From Thermocoleostomius sinensis A174 (GTDB taxonomy: Bacteria > Cyanobacteriota > Cyanobacteriia > Elainellales > Elainellaceae), in the NCBI RefSeq assembly GCF_026802175.1, contig NZ_CP113797.1, positions 1,899,026 to 1,963,025 on the forward strand: a stretch of 64,000 bases of DNA, read 5' to 3'. The notes beneath the pieces were generated by a model. That model had not been told where the DNA came from, ran no database searches, and saw nothing but the letters and a program-made list of their open reading frames with translations. Within the stretch, counting starts at the first letter, position 1; every line of letters starts with the position of its first letter. Shown here piece after piece: positions 36,268-44,784 of this stretch. Both the position numbers and the translations under genes were made by a program.

Positions 36268-37557
36268 ATGGTACGGTTCCCTGTTCGATATTTCGTTGGC
36301 ACATTTACTGGGTTGTTGACACTTGCCAGTTTAACGGCTTGTTTGTCTATCAACCGTGATTCTGCAATCGCCCAGCCCACTTCACCAGAAACCTCTTCTC
36401 CAAGCCCATCTTCAACTATGACTCCGTCCACCATCAACCCGCAACTGGTCGCTGCCGATAATCAGTTTGGCTTTAAGCTGTTTTCCCAACTGATGCAGCA
36501 AGATGGTGAGCAAAACCTGATGATGTCGCCTACCAGCGTGGCGATCGCCCTCTCCATGCTCTACAACGGCGCTAATGGAGAAACACAGCAGCAGATTGCT
36601 TCAACGCTGGAACTACAAGGCTTGAGCCTAGAGGAAGTGAATCAGTCCAATGCAGATTTAGAAACTCTATTGGAACATGCTGATCCTCAAGTGAAATTGG
36701 CGATTGCCAACTCGTTGTGGGGCAATCAGGAAGTAGCATTTAAGCCAGACTTTATTCAGCGCATCCAAACGTTCTATGTTGCCGAAGTGGAAACCCTGGA
36801 CTTTAAAGACCCGGCAGTGGTGAACCGCATTAACGATTGGGTCAACCGCAACACCGAAGGTAAAATTCCAATCATCCTGAACGAAGTGCGCCCCGATGAC
36901 ATTTTGTTTTTAATCAATGCCGTGTACTTCAAGGGAGAATGGCAACAAGCCTTTGATGAAGCTAATACGAGCGATCGACCGTTTACTTTGCTAGATGGCA
37001 GCAGCAAACCCCATCCGTTGATGAGCCAAACGGGGAGCTATTTGTATCAGGAAAATGACCAGTTTCAAGCAGTGAGTTTGCCCTATGGCAATGGACGTTT
37101 GAGTATGTATGTCGTTTTGCCGCAAACTGATGTGCCACTGCCCCAGTTTTATGAGGAATTTCTCTCTGCCTCTAACTGGGATACGGTAATGACTGGCTTT
37201 ACTCGTCGGAATGGAACTGTAGAACTGCCGCGCTTTCGGTATGAATATGCCACCCGCCTCAATGATGCACTCCAAGCTCTGGGAATGCCCCTAGTGTTTG
37301 ACCCGAATGCCGCAGACCTAACGGGGCTGACCGATCAGGATAGCTACGTCAACGAAGTGCACCACAAAACTTTTATTGAGGTTAACGAAGAAGGCACCGA
37401 AGCAGCGGCTGTCACCTCCGTCGGGATTCGAGCCACATCGGCGCAAGTTCCGAGGGAACCCTTTATGATGACCGTCGATCGCCCCTTTTTCTGTGCCATT
37501 CGAGACAACGAAAGCGGCGTGATTTTATTTATGGGGTCAGTAGTGAATCCGGAATAA
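36268..37557 (+). CDS. serpin-family lipoprotein
   Basis: A 429-residue serpin (serine/cysteine protease inhibitor) predicted to be exported as a lipoprotein: signal segment with lipobox SLTAC near residue 26, then a Ser/Pro-rich linker, then the serpin fold from about residue 65 (NLMMSPTSVAIALSMLYNGA; FLINAVYFKGEWQ; SLPYGNGRLSMYVVLP). The hinge of the reactive loop reads EEGTEAAAVTSVG, the small-residue pattern of inhibitory serpins, and the loop ends before RPFFCAIRDNESGVILFMG. By hinge counting, the scissile region is near IRATSAQ. The ATG at 36268 with GAGGAG seven bases upstream is preferred over 36232. Target protease unknown. A nested inverted repeat follows the gene. Confidence 0.92.
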   Translation: MVRFPVRYFVGTFTGLLTLASLTACLSINRDSAIAQPTSPETSSPSPSSTMTPSTINPQLVAADNQFGFKLFSQLMQQDGEQNLMMSPTSVAIALSMLYNGANGETQQQIASTLELQGLSLEEVNQSNADLETLLEHADPQVKLAIANSLWGNQEVAFKPDFIQRIQTFYVAEVETLDFKDPAVVNRINDWVNRNTEGKIPIILNEVRPDDILFLINAVYFKGEWQQAFDEANTSDRPFTLLDGSSKPHPLMSQTGSYLYQENDQFQAVSLPYGNGRLSMYVVLPQTDVPLPQFYEEFLSASNWDTVMTGFTRRNGTVELPRFRYEYATRLNDALQALGMPLVFDPNAADLTGLTDQDSYVNEVHHKTFIEVNEEGTEAAAVTSVGIRATSAQVPREPFMMTVDRPFFCAIRDNESGVILFMGSVVNPE

Positions 37558-37606
37558 ACATGACCAGGCTGTTAATGCAATAGTCCAGACACTTTTGTGC
37601 CAAACC

Positions 37607-37669
37607 ACCCTCATCCTCCAACCCCTTTTCCCAAACAGGGAGAAGGCGAGCCGAATTGAGGATGAGGGT
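37607..37669. repeat. 63-bp nested inverted repeat (REP/MITE-like)
   Basis: Outer arms ACCCTCATCCTC (37607-37618) and their exact complement (37658-37669). Inside them is a second hairpin, CCTTTTCCC and GGGAGAAGG around AAAC. This arrangement is the same style as G/C-rich intergenic repeats found at 4051, 29603 and 57658 in this window. It lies 50 bases after the serpin stop and could also act as a transcription barrier ahead of the iron module. Confidence 0.75.
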
Positions 37670-37828
37670 CGAAAGTTGCGATGTGGCAAGGGTTTTCAGC
37701 ATTTCCACAAAAACCGTCCGAAGGATTGTTGATGGAACAACGTTTGAATAACCTGATTCACCTAGGTGCAATTGAAGGCTGGGGTGGCAGAACAGGCTAG
37801 TCGTAGAACCATAATTGTGTGACAATTT

Positions 37829-37843
37829 TGAGAAGGATTCTCA
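37829..37843. promoter_or_regulatory. Fur-type palindrome upstream of the iron module
   Basis: TGAGAAG-G-ATTCTCA: a 7-1-7 inverted repeat with one mismatch, close to the classical Fur heptamer pair. It starts 55 bases before the AraC-type regulator gene, in the position expected for an operator. Fur binding is inferred from motif and from the iron-uptake genes that follow. Confidence 0.65.
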
Positions 37844-37883
37844 TTTATAGTGAATTCATTGTTGCATCCCACGCCAGATTATT

Positions 37884-38888
37884 ATGCCGATTAGCTTATC
37901 AAATCGAGTTTACTGGGATTTATTTGAGGAAAGAGCAGAGTCTGAACAGGTGCATGGCTCAGACTCCTTTGATGTAACCTGGCTATATCCACCCCGTCTT
38001 GGACGTGGTTTTATGCGGCAAATGGAACTGCGTAAAGGCATTGATCTGATGATTTCTCAGTATCAACTTTACGACAATATAATCATTCAACTTCCAGAGC
38101 GAGAACATCCGATCGAATACAGCTTTGTTCTTGCAGGCAGCTTTAAATGTGGTACGTCCTGTTCAATTCAAGCTGGACAATATCTACTGTGTGGTAGTGG
38201 TGCGGCTCCGGTCGAGTCCACTGAAAGTTCTACAGAACAAATTTTGGAATTGAATGTTCACATTGAACCAGAACAGTTTTTAGCCCATTGGCAACATGCT
38301 CTTGAAGAAATCACTCCGGTGTTGCCATCCCTGATCCAATCCGATTCAAAACTCTACCTAACTCAGACTGGAACAACCACGCTTTTCATGCAGACGGCGG
38401 TGCAGCAGATTCTCCAATGTCCGTTTCACGGTATCACCAAACGGATGTATCTGGAAAGTAAAGTGTGGGAATTGTTAGCATTGCTAATTGAGCAAGAAAT
38501 GAATCGCTCCTTAAAGCAACATCGGTCTCTTTCTTGTGCCCATTCATTGAAACCCGATGATGTCGATCGCATTCATTATGCGAGAGAAATCCTGTTACAA
38601 CGGTTAGATAATCCACCCTCTTTAATTGAACTGGCACGACAGGTAGGGCTGAATGACTGTACCCTAAAACGAGGCTTTCGGCAGGTATTTGGACAAACTG
38701 CCTTTGGTCTTTTGCACGATTATCGGTTAGAGCAAGCTCGACAACTCCTAGAGGAACGGCGGTTAAATGTCACTGAAGTTGCTAGGGCGATCGGCTTTGC
38801 CAACCGCAGCTATTTTGCCTCTGCTTTTCGCAAAAAATTTGGTGTCAGCCCCAGAGAGTACTTAGCTCGATACAAAAATTCCGCCTAG
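37884..38888 (+). CDS. AraC-family transcriptional regulator (PchR-like)
   Basis: A 334-residue regulator with an N-terminal sensory domain of about 220 residues and a C-terminal AraC double helix-turn-helix (about 235-330). The DNA-binding part reads LARQVGLNDCTLKRGFRQVFG for the first HTH and VTEVARAIGFANRSYFASAFRKKFG for the second, ending in GVSPREYLARY, the AraC signature. It sits directly ahead of a TonB-dependent receptor and a siderophore-binding lipoprotein, the arrangement seen with PchR-type regulators that sense ferric siderophore. A Fur-like box lies upstream. The ligand is unknown. Confidence 0.9.
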   Translation: MPISLSNRVYWDLFEERAESEQVHGSDSFDVTWLYPPRLGRGFMRQMELRKGIDLMISQYQLYDNIIIQLPEREHPIEYSFVLAGSFKCGTSCSIQAGQYLLCGSGAAPVESTESSTEQILELNVHIEPEQFLAHWQHALEEITPVLPSLIQSDSKLYLTQTGTTTLFMQTAVQQILQCPFHGITKRMYLESKVWELLALLIEQEMNRSLKQHRSLSCAHSLKPDDVDRIHYAREILLQRLDNPPSLIELARQVGLNDCTLKRGFRQVFGQTAFGLLHDYRLEQARQLLEERRLNVTEVARAIGFANRSYFASAFRKKFGVSPREYLARYKNSA

Positions 38889-39007
38889 CGTTCAAATCAT
38901 TCCGTCTAATGGTCAATTCGATTGCCTGTTCGCCACCGTTTCTCGGTAGTTTATTGAAAATATTTCTTACTCATATTTGGGCAATAGTGGTGTGTGGCGT
39001 GAATCAA

Positions 39008-41551
39008 ATGCAGCGATCGATGGTTTGGATGTTTGTTTTGGGTTTGGTGGCTTCTCCGGCATGGGCAGGGGTCCAAGGGGTTGTGGAAGAAGCGAATGCC
39101 GAGTCAGGAATACTGGCCGCGGATATTCCTCAACTCAGTACTTTAGAGCAACCCGCGACCACCCTAGAGGAATGGCAGGTTGAAATAGCGCAATCGTTGG
39201 TGCAGGTGACGGGGGTGCAGGTAGATATTACCGCAACTGGCTTAGACATTATCTTGGAAAGTACAGGGCAACTCGCTGAACCCTCCCTCTCTGTGGTGGG
39301 AAATGCATTGATTGCCGATATTTCCAATGCCATTCTCGCCTTACCAGAGGGCAACGAGCTTCAGCAAACGAATCCGATCGAAGGGGTTGCCCTTGTTTCT
39401 ATAACGCAACGGAGCGATGGAGTTCGAGTCGCAATCACGGGCACAGTGGCTCCACCTACAGCAAACATTCGATCGGATGGGCAGGGATTGGTGTTGAGTG
39501 TAGCACCGGGAACTGAAGCGGCTGAAACGAACGAAGCGGCAATTCAAGTGGTAGTGACAGGGGAACTGGATCAAGGCTATGCCCCCAGTAATGCCACCAC
39601 CGCAACTCGGACGGATACTCCCTTACGCGACATTCCTCAATCGATTCAAGTTGTGCCCCAACAAGTCCTGCAAGATCGACGAGTGAGTCGCATTAGTGAA
39701 GCGTTGGAAAGCGTTAGTGGTGTGCAGGCAGACGATAGTTTTGGTGGAACGCTCGATCGCATTAACATTCGCGGATTTCAGGCCGATGTGTTTCTAGAAA
39801 ACGGGTTTCGTCGCAATGCCTTTAGCTCAACGGGGTTGGGGAATGCAGAATTAATTGAACGAGTTGAGGTTTTAAAGGGGCCCGCGTCGGTTCTCTACGG
39901 TAATATTGAACCTGGTGGTGTGGTGAATATTGTCACAGAGCAACCGCTTGCTGAACCACGATATCAGGTTGAAGGGGAAGTTGGCAGCTTTGGTTTGATC
40001 AGTCCTAGTTTGGATTTAACCGGACCGTTGAATGAAGCTAGGACACTCTTGTATCGCTTGAATGCACTGTATGAAGTAGAAGACGGATTCCGCGATTATA
40101 ACCAAAATCTCGATCGCTTTGTGATTGCACCGTCCCTGACTTGGAACCTGAGCGAGAATACCAACATTATCTTTGATGTATTTTATGCAGAAACCGATCG
40201 TCCATTTGATCGGGGAATTCCAGCCATTGGCGATCGCGTCGCCGACATTCCGCGCGATCGGTTATTTCAGAATCCAGATACCCTTGCTAGCACGGAGGAA
40301 GTGAGCATCAGCTATCGCCTAGAGCATCGCTTTAATGAGAACTGGAGATTGCGCAATGCCTTTCGCTATCTGTCAGTTGATACATTCGATTTCCGCCTGG
40401 AATCCTGGACTATTGAAGATTCGGGTCGCCTTGATCAGCGCTGGCGATCGAATGATGATTACCAAGAGTTTTATTCCTTGCAAACGAATGTGGTGGGCGA
40501 GTTTAACACAGGACCAATCGAACATACTTTACTGGCAGGTATAGATTTGAATCGGTCTACCAGCGTAGGACAACAACAGCGACTGCCAGGCGATCCGAGT
40601 TTCTTCACTAATATCTTTACTGCGGGAGCCGCTGATGTACCAAGACCCAGTACCGATGAACTGACGCTGATTGTGCGGAACAACAACAATCGACAGGATA
40701 ATTTGGGGATTTTTGTGCAAGACCAAATTGCCTTTACAGATAATCTAAAACTGTTGATTGGCGGTCGTTTTGATATCTTTGGTTACCGAGCATTAGACCT
40801 AACAACTAACTCCACCACTGAAGACACTGTAGAACGGTTTACGCCACGAGTTGGTATTGTTTATCAACCGATCGAACCACTCTCGCTTTACGCCAGTTAC
40901 AGTCAAGCCTTCAGCCCCAACTTGTTTGATGTGACTGCCGACGGCTCAGTCCTTAATCCAGAGATTAGCGAACAGTTTGAGATTGGCATACGCGGTGAGT
41001 TTTTGAACGATCGATTGATTGCAAATCTAGCAGTCTTTGAAATTACCAAACAAAATGTGGCGGCTCCCGATCCCGATAATCCAGATTTCTCCCTAGCTGT
41101 GGGGGAGATCCGCAGTCGCGGCATTGAATTTGATATTGCTGGAGAGATCTTTGCAGGCTGGAACATCATCGCATCCTATGCTTATGTTGACGCTGAAGTC
41201 ACCGAAGAAACCTTTATTCCAGTTGGCAATACGCCAGACAACGTCGCAGACCACACCGCCAGCCTGTGGACAACCTATGAAATTCAAGCGGGAACACTAC
41301 AAGGATTAGGCTTTGGACTAGGATTGTTCTATGTTAACAACCGTCCTGGTGATTTTGAAAATACCTACGAACTGTCGAGCTATCTGCGCACTGATGCGGC
41401 TTTGTTTTATCGACGCGATAACTGGCGGGCTGCCTTAAATTTCCAAAACCTCTTTGATGTAGACTACATTCGCTATAGTGAAGGATTTCGAGAAGCCAAT
41501 ACACCAGGACAACCGTTTTCTGTTATTGGCTCCATATCAGTCACGTTCTAG
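39008..41551 (+). CDS. TonB-dependent siderophore receptor with AMIN domain
   Basis: Outer-membrane gated channel for ferric siderophores. Signal peptide MQRSMVWMFVLGLVASPAWA, then an AMIN domain (about residues 45-160), a signature of cyanobacterial receptors. The plug (from about 195) has TDTPLRDIPQSIQVVPQQVL, RINIRGFQADVFLENGF and VLKGPASVLYGNIEPGGVVN. The 22-strand barrel ends in the terminal Phe (IGSISVTF). The frame opens at 38909. I prefer the ATG at 39008 because it puts a signal peptide at the N-terminus; a GTG at 38999 is also possible and none has a clear ribosome site. It lies between the AraC regulator and the binding protein. Confidence 0.9.
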   Translation: MQRSMVWMFVLGLVASPAWAGVQGVVEEANAESGILAADIPQLSTLEQPATTLEEWQVEIAQSLVQVTGVQVDITATGLDIILESTGQLAEPSLSVVGNALIADISNAILALPEGNELQQTNPIEGVALVSITQRSDGVRVAITGTVAPPTANIRSDGQGLVLSVAPGTEAAETNEAAIQVVVTGELDQGYAPSNATTATRTDTPLRDIPQSIQVVPQQVLQDRRVSRISEALESVSGVQADDSFGGTLDRINIRGFQADVFLENGFRRNAFSSTGLGNAELIERVEVLKGPASVLYGNIEPGGVVNIVTEQPLAEPRYQVEGEVGSFGLISPSLDLTGPLNEARTLLYRLNALYEVEDGFRDYNQNLDRFVIAPSLTWNLSENTNIIFDVFYAETDRPFDRGIPAIGDRVADIPRDRLFQNPDTLASTEEVSISYRLEHRFNENWRLRNAFRYLSVDTFDFRLESWTIEDSGRLDQRWRSNDDYQEFYSLQTNVVGEFNTGPIEHTLLAGIDLNRSTSVGQQQRLPGDPSFFTNIFTAGAADVPRPSTDELTLIVRNNNNRQDNLGIFVQDQIAFTDNLKLLIGGRFDIFGYRALDLTTNSTTEDTVERFTPRVGIVYQPIEPLSLYASYSQAFSPNLFDVTADGSVLNPEISEQFEIGIRGEFLNDRLIANLAVFEITKQNVAAPDPDNPDFSLAVGEIRSRGIEFDIAGEIFAGWNIIASYAYVDAEVTEETFIPVGNTPDNVADHTASLWTTYEIQAGTLQGLGFGLGLFYVNNRPGDFENTYELSSYLRTDAALFYRRDNWRAALNFQNLFDVDYIRYSEGFREANTPGQPFSVIGSISVTF

Positions 41552-41577
41552 GTTGCATTCCAGGTTACAAAATTCAC

Positions 41578-42564
41578 ATGTGGTTCGTTCCTCGTTTTCT
41601 TCGCTTTGTCCTACTCATGGGTTTGTCGATCGCCTTGGTCACATCCTGTGCTTTTGCATCATCTGATCGACTCTCAACTGTCTCAGGAGATTGTTATCGA
41701 GTACAGCATGTGATGGGTGAAACTTGTGTCCCTAATCAACCTCAACGAGTAGTCGTCCTAGATTCCATCACGTTTGAATATGTGACAGCCCTGAGCATCA
41801 AACCGATCGGGGCAACCCTCTCGGATCAATTTTCAGCACACTTGCAGAAAAATTTTACAGACATTATCAACATTGGCAACGCAGGTGAACCGAGCCTAGA
41901 GAAGATCCTGGCGCTTCAACCTGATCTAATCATAGGAGGCGACTATTACCAAACAATCTATCCTCAGTCCACTCAAATTGCCCCCACCCTTCTCTATGAA
42001 TTTGAACATAGCGGGCAATGGAAAGAGATATTCATGAACCTCGCTCAAATGCTGAAAAAGACAGAAATTGCTGAACAAGTAATGAATGATTACTATCAGC
42101 GATTGGATGAATTTAAGCAACAAATGGGAGAACGCTTAGAGCAAACCGACGTTTCTGTCGTTCGCATTTATCCCGATCGCATCAATCTATATCTCAAAGA
42201 TTCCTTCTGCGGCACAGTGTTGCAAGATGCCGGATTGCCGCGCCCCCCAGACCAAGATATTACTGCATCAGAGGCAAAAACTCGATTTGACAACGAAATT
42301 CAAGTGTCCATTAGCCGGGAACTTTTACATCAAGCGGATGGAGATGTGATGTTTGTGTGGACTGGTGAAAACACGGCTGATGCAAACCTGCAAGCTCAAA
42401 AAAAACTGGCAGAACTGACCGCTGATCCCTTGTGGCAACGGCTAAATGTCGTCCAACAAAACAAAATCTATCAAGTGCCAAGCTACTGGATTGGCAGTGG
42501 CCCGATCGCCGCAAATGCAGTGATTGATGATTTGTTCAAGTATTTGGTTGATGCTCCTGATTAA
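41578..42564 (+). CDS. iron-siderophore ABC transporter substrate-binding lipoprotein (FecB/FhuD type)
   Basis: A 328-residue periplasmic binding protein of the helical-backbone class. The N-terminal signal has lipobox LVTSC (Cys about 24). The core has PQRVVVLDSITFEYVTALSI, PSLEKILALQPDLIIGG and ends with IYQVPSYWIGSGPIAANAVID, all typical of ferric-siderophore binders. It follows the receptor by 26 bases, so receptor and binding protein are co-transcribed. No inner-membrane permease or ATPase genes follow, so it must use a transporter encoded elsewhere. A hairpin terminator-like structure lies downstream. Confidence 0.92.
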   Translation: MWFVPRFLRFVLLMGLSIALVTSCAFASSDRLSTVSGDCYRVQHVMGETCVPNQPQRVVVLDSITFEYVTALSIKPIGATLSDQFSAHLQKNFTDIINIGNAGEPSLEKILALQPDLIIGGDYYQTIYPQSTQIAPTLLYEFEHSGQWKEIFMNLAQMLKKTEIAEQVMNDYYQRLDEFKQQMGERLEQTDVSVVRIYPDRINLYLKDSFCGTVLQDAGLPRPPDQDITASEAKTRFDNEIQVSISRELLHQADGDVMFVWTGENTADANLQAQKKLAELTADPLWQRLNVVQQNKIYQVPSYWIGSGPIAANAVIDDLFKYLVDAPD

Positions 42565-42612
42565 GCGATATCGGGTTGTACTAGGTGAGGGATGAGTGCA
42601 GGGATTTAATTT

Positions 42613-42626
42613 TGAGAAAATTCTCA
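42613..42626. promoter_or_regulatory. second TGAGAA/TTCTCA palindrome at the end of the iron module
   Basis: TGAGAAAATTCTCA is a perfect 14-base palindrome embedded in ATTTTGAGAA...TTCTCATTA, the same context as the box at 37829. The spacing is one base shorter than a standard 7-1-7 Fur site. It lies after the last iron gene and before a convergent protease gene, so its role is unclear: a relict operator, a site for a lost downstream gene, or a regulator sink. Confidence 0.45.
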
Positions 42627-42630
42627 TTAG

Positions 42631-42660
42631 ACTAGAATAGTCTGAGTATTCTAGTTTCTG
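42631..42660 (+). terminator. hairpin at the end of the iron module
   Basis: A perfect 9-base stem, ACTAGAATA (42631-42639) with TATTCTAGT (42647-42655), loop GTCTGAG, followed by TTCTG. It is A/T-rich with a weak T-run, so a modest terminator at best, but placed about 65 bases after the stop of the binding-protein gene. Confidence 0.5.
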
Positions 42661-42727
42661 TTCCTATCAAGATTGCCGTGGCAATTCAAACTCAATTCAC
42701 CCTTGTTTTAGCATCTCAATTCAAACT

Positions 42728-44011
42728 CTATTCCTGTTGTGGTAACTGGCTGGGTACTGCCTCAGTTCGAATCAATAACATTTGCTCCTGACCATTGCGG
42801 GTTAGGGTTACCTGTAACCGACTGCCGACCTTGCTAGCTTCAACAATTTGTTGCAGAGCAGACGCATCGGTCACGGTTTGTCCATTCACCTGATGAATCA
42901 CATCTCCGGCGCGTAGTCCGGCCTTTGCGGCTGGAGAATCGGGCATTACTTTAGCAACTAGTACGCCCCGATCTTCATTCACGCTCAAGCCGCTATTGGG
43001 ATTATTATTGATGTCTTGTCTAATTTGAGGGGATAATGTAACCATCTGTACACCCAGATAGGCGTGTTCAACTTTGCCATTTTCCGCCAGTTGATTGGCA
43101 ATGCGCTCGACGGTATTAATAGGAATCGCAAATCCAATCCCTTGAGCATCCTGAATAATGGCAGTGTTCATCCCAATAACTTCTCCATCCTGGTTGAGCA
43201 GTGGGCCACCTGAATTACCGGGATTAATCGCTGCATCAGTTTGAATATAATCCACTCGTTCATTGGGCATACCCACCTGACCGCTAGAACGACCCGTCGC
43301 GCTAATGATGCCTGCCGTGACTGTATTGTCCAGACCTAACGGATTACCAATGGCGATCGCCCATTCTCCAGGTTGAAGATGATCTGAATGACTCAACTTA
43401 ACGGTGGGTAACTCCTTCGCTTCAATCTGAATCACTGCCACATCAGTCACCGGATCAGCACCCAGTACTTTTCCCTCGAAGGTACGACCATCTTTCAACG
43501 TGACCTGTACCGTATCTACGCCATTGACCACATGGGCATTCGTGATGATGCGGCCATCCGGACTTGTGATAAATCCAGACCCAATTCCTCGTTCAATCTG
43601 CTGGGAGGGCGGTTCAGGTAATTGATTGCCAAAAAACTGCCGGAAAAACGGATCATTAAAGATCTCTGGAGCCTGCGTTTCTACCGTTCGGGTTGCATCA
43701 ATGCGAACCACTGCCGGACCGACTTTTTGCACCACATTGGTAATGAAATTGGCATCGGCTGGCATCAAGCTGGAAGGAGATGAACCGGATGAAGTTGGAG
43801 CTTGAGCGATCGGCTGTTGAGAATGGTGAAAACCAGAATGCGTGACCCAATAATTACCACCGACAGCAATGCCTGCTCCCAGAAGAATCAGGGCGATCGC
43901 CTGCCCAAACTGATTGCGAACTGGACGAGGAGATGGGTGCAGTCGGTGGGTTTTAGGATCAAGAATAAACTCTGATGGAGAAGCGTTATTGTTAGGTTGT
44001 TCAGTTTGCAT
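42728..44011 (-). CDS. HtrA/Hho-type serine protease with PDZ domain
   Basis: Periplasmic or thylakoid-lumen quality-control protease of the HhoA/HhoB/HtrA group. One N-terminal membrane segment (about residues 36-53) acts as signal anchor. The trypsin-like domain has catalytic H160 in IITNAHVV, D190 in VTDVAVIQ and S267 in NPGNSGGPL. A C-terminal PDZ domain (about 330-415) has VMPDSPAAKAGLRAGDVIHQVNG split across it. The frame extends to 44077, but the ATG at 44011 gives a 427-residue protein with family-like start MQTEQPNNN. It is convergent with the iron module. Cyanobacteria usually have three paralogues; which one this is cannot be told. Confidence 0.93.
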   Translation of the reverse strand: MQTEQPNNNASPSEFILDPKTHRLHPSPRPVRNQFGQAIALILLGAGIAVGGNYWVTHSGFHHSQQPIAQAPTSSGSSPSSLMPADANFITNVVQKVGPAVVRIDATRTVETQAPEIFNDPFFRQFFGNQLPEPPSQQIERGIGSGFITSPDGRIITNAHVVNGVDTVQVTLKDGRTFEGKVLGADPVTDVAVIQIEAKELPTVKLSHSDHLQPGEWAIAIGNPLGLDNTVTAGIISATGRSSGQVGMPNERVDYIQTDAAINPGNSGGPLLNQDGEVIGMNTAIIQDAQGIGFAIPINTVERIANQLAENGKVEHAYLGVQMVTLSPQIRQDINNNPNSGLSVNEDRGVLVAKVMPDSPAAKAGLRAGDVIHQVNGQTVTDASALQQIVEASKVGSRLQVTLTRNGQEQMLLIRTEAVPSQLPQQE

Positions 44012-44784
44012 CGGAAAAACCTGCCGTTGAATACAAAGTTTAGAATGAAGTGAATCTACTCGATGAAGCGAACACAATCAAGGATTGATGAACAAACTCA
44101 CAATAGTCTGCTGATGTGTCAGGGTTATGACAAGTTGATGGCAGGTGCATGGATTCAGTTGTAATAGTCAAGATTTAATCTGACACTCGCTATAAACTCA
44201 GAACAAAGCAGAAGTGTCACAATGAATACATAAGACAACGATTATGAAATCCCCTTTTCCAGATCATTTTCTTCTTACAGGCTAGTTTCAAATTAAATTG
44301 AAAATTCGTATAAATAGAAAGGAAGATCTTTAAATTTGTTCAATAATTTCAATCTAATTTTAGGTATTTTTGTATTAAAATATACAAAATATTTACAAAG
44401 CAACCGTATTGCTGCTATGACAGACGTTAGAACAAGACGGTTCTCAAGTGTAATCGCTGCTCGCTGGATGAGAATATCAATCTCGGAGCAGGGAGTTAGG
44501 AATGAGGAGAAAAGAGTTGTCAGTCAACCAGCCAGTCGTGAAGTTGGCGCGACCTCCTCACCTTCTCAGACCATCATTTAACGCACTATCAAAACTCAAA
44601 ACTAATTGATTTACGCAAGCTTTCTCAATAAATTGATTGTGAACAGAATTGGTGAAAAAAGCATGTATACCGATACACAATTTGCTAAGTTTACAACCTG
44701 TCATCAAATTGTTAGATGGAATTATCAGGTTTATGATTGGTAGAAAAACATTAATTGTTAAGAAGCGAGTCAATAGCGGCGGTT
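44012..44784. other. long AT-rich divergent intergenic region
   Basis: About 770 bases between the leftward protease and the rightward phosphorelay genes, holding both promoters. The part from 44260 to 44400 is strikingly A/T-rich. A G-rich repeat-like tract (GGAGCAGGGAGTTAGGAATGAGG) crosses 44490. Open frames at 44336-44581 and 44649-44921 lack ribosome sites and protein-like composition and are not called. Confidence 0.45.

Noticed and set aside
44336-44581. 81-codon plus-strand frame in the AT-rich gap before the phosphorelay genes
   Set aside because: It crosses an AT-rich tract and a G-rich repeat tract; alternative start and no ribosome site.
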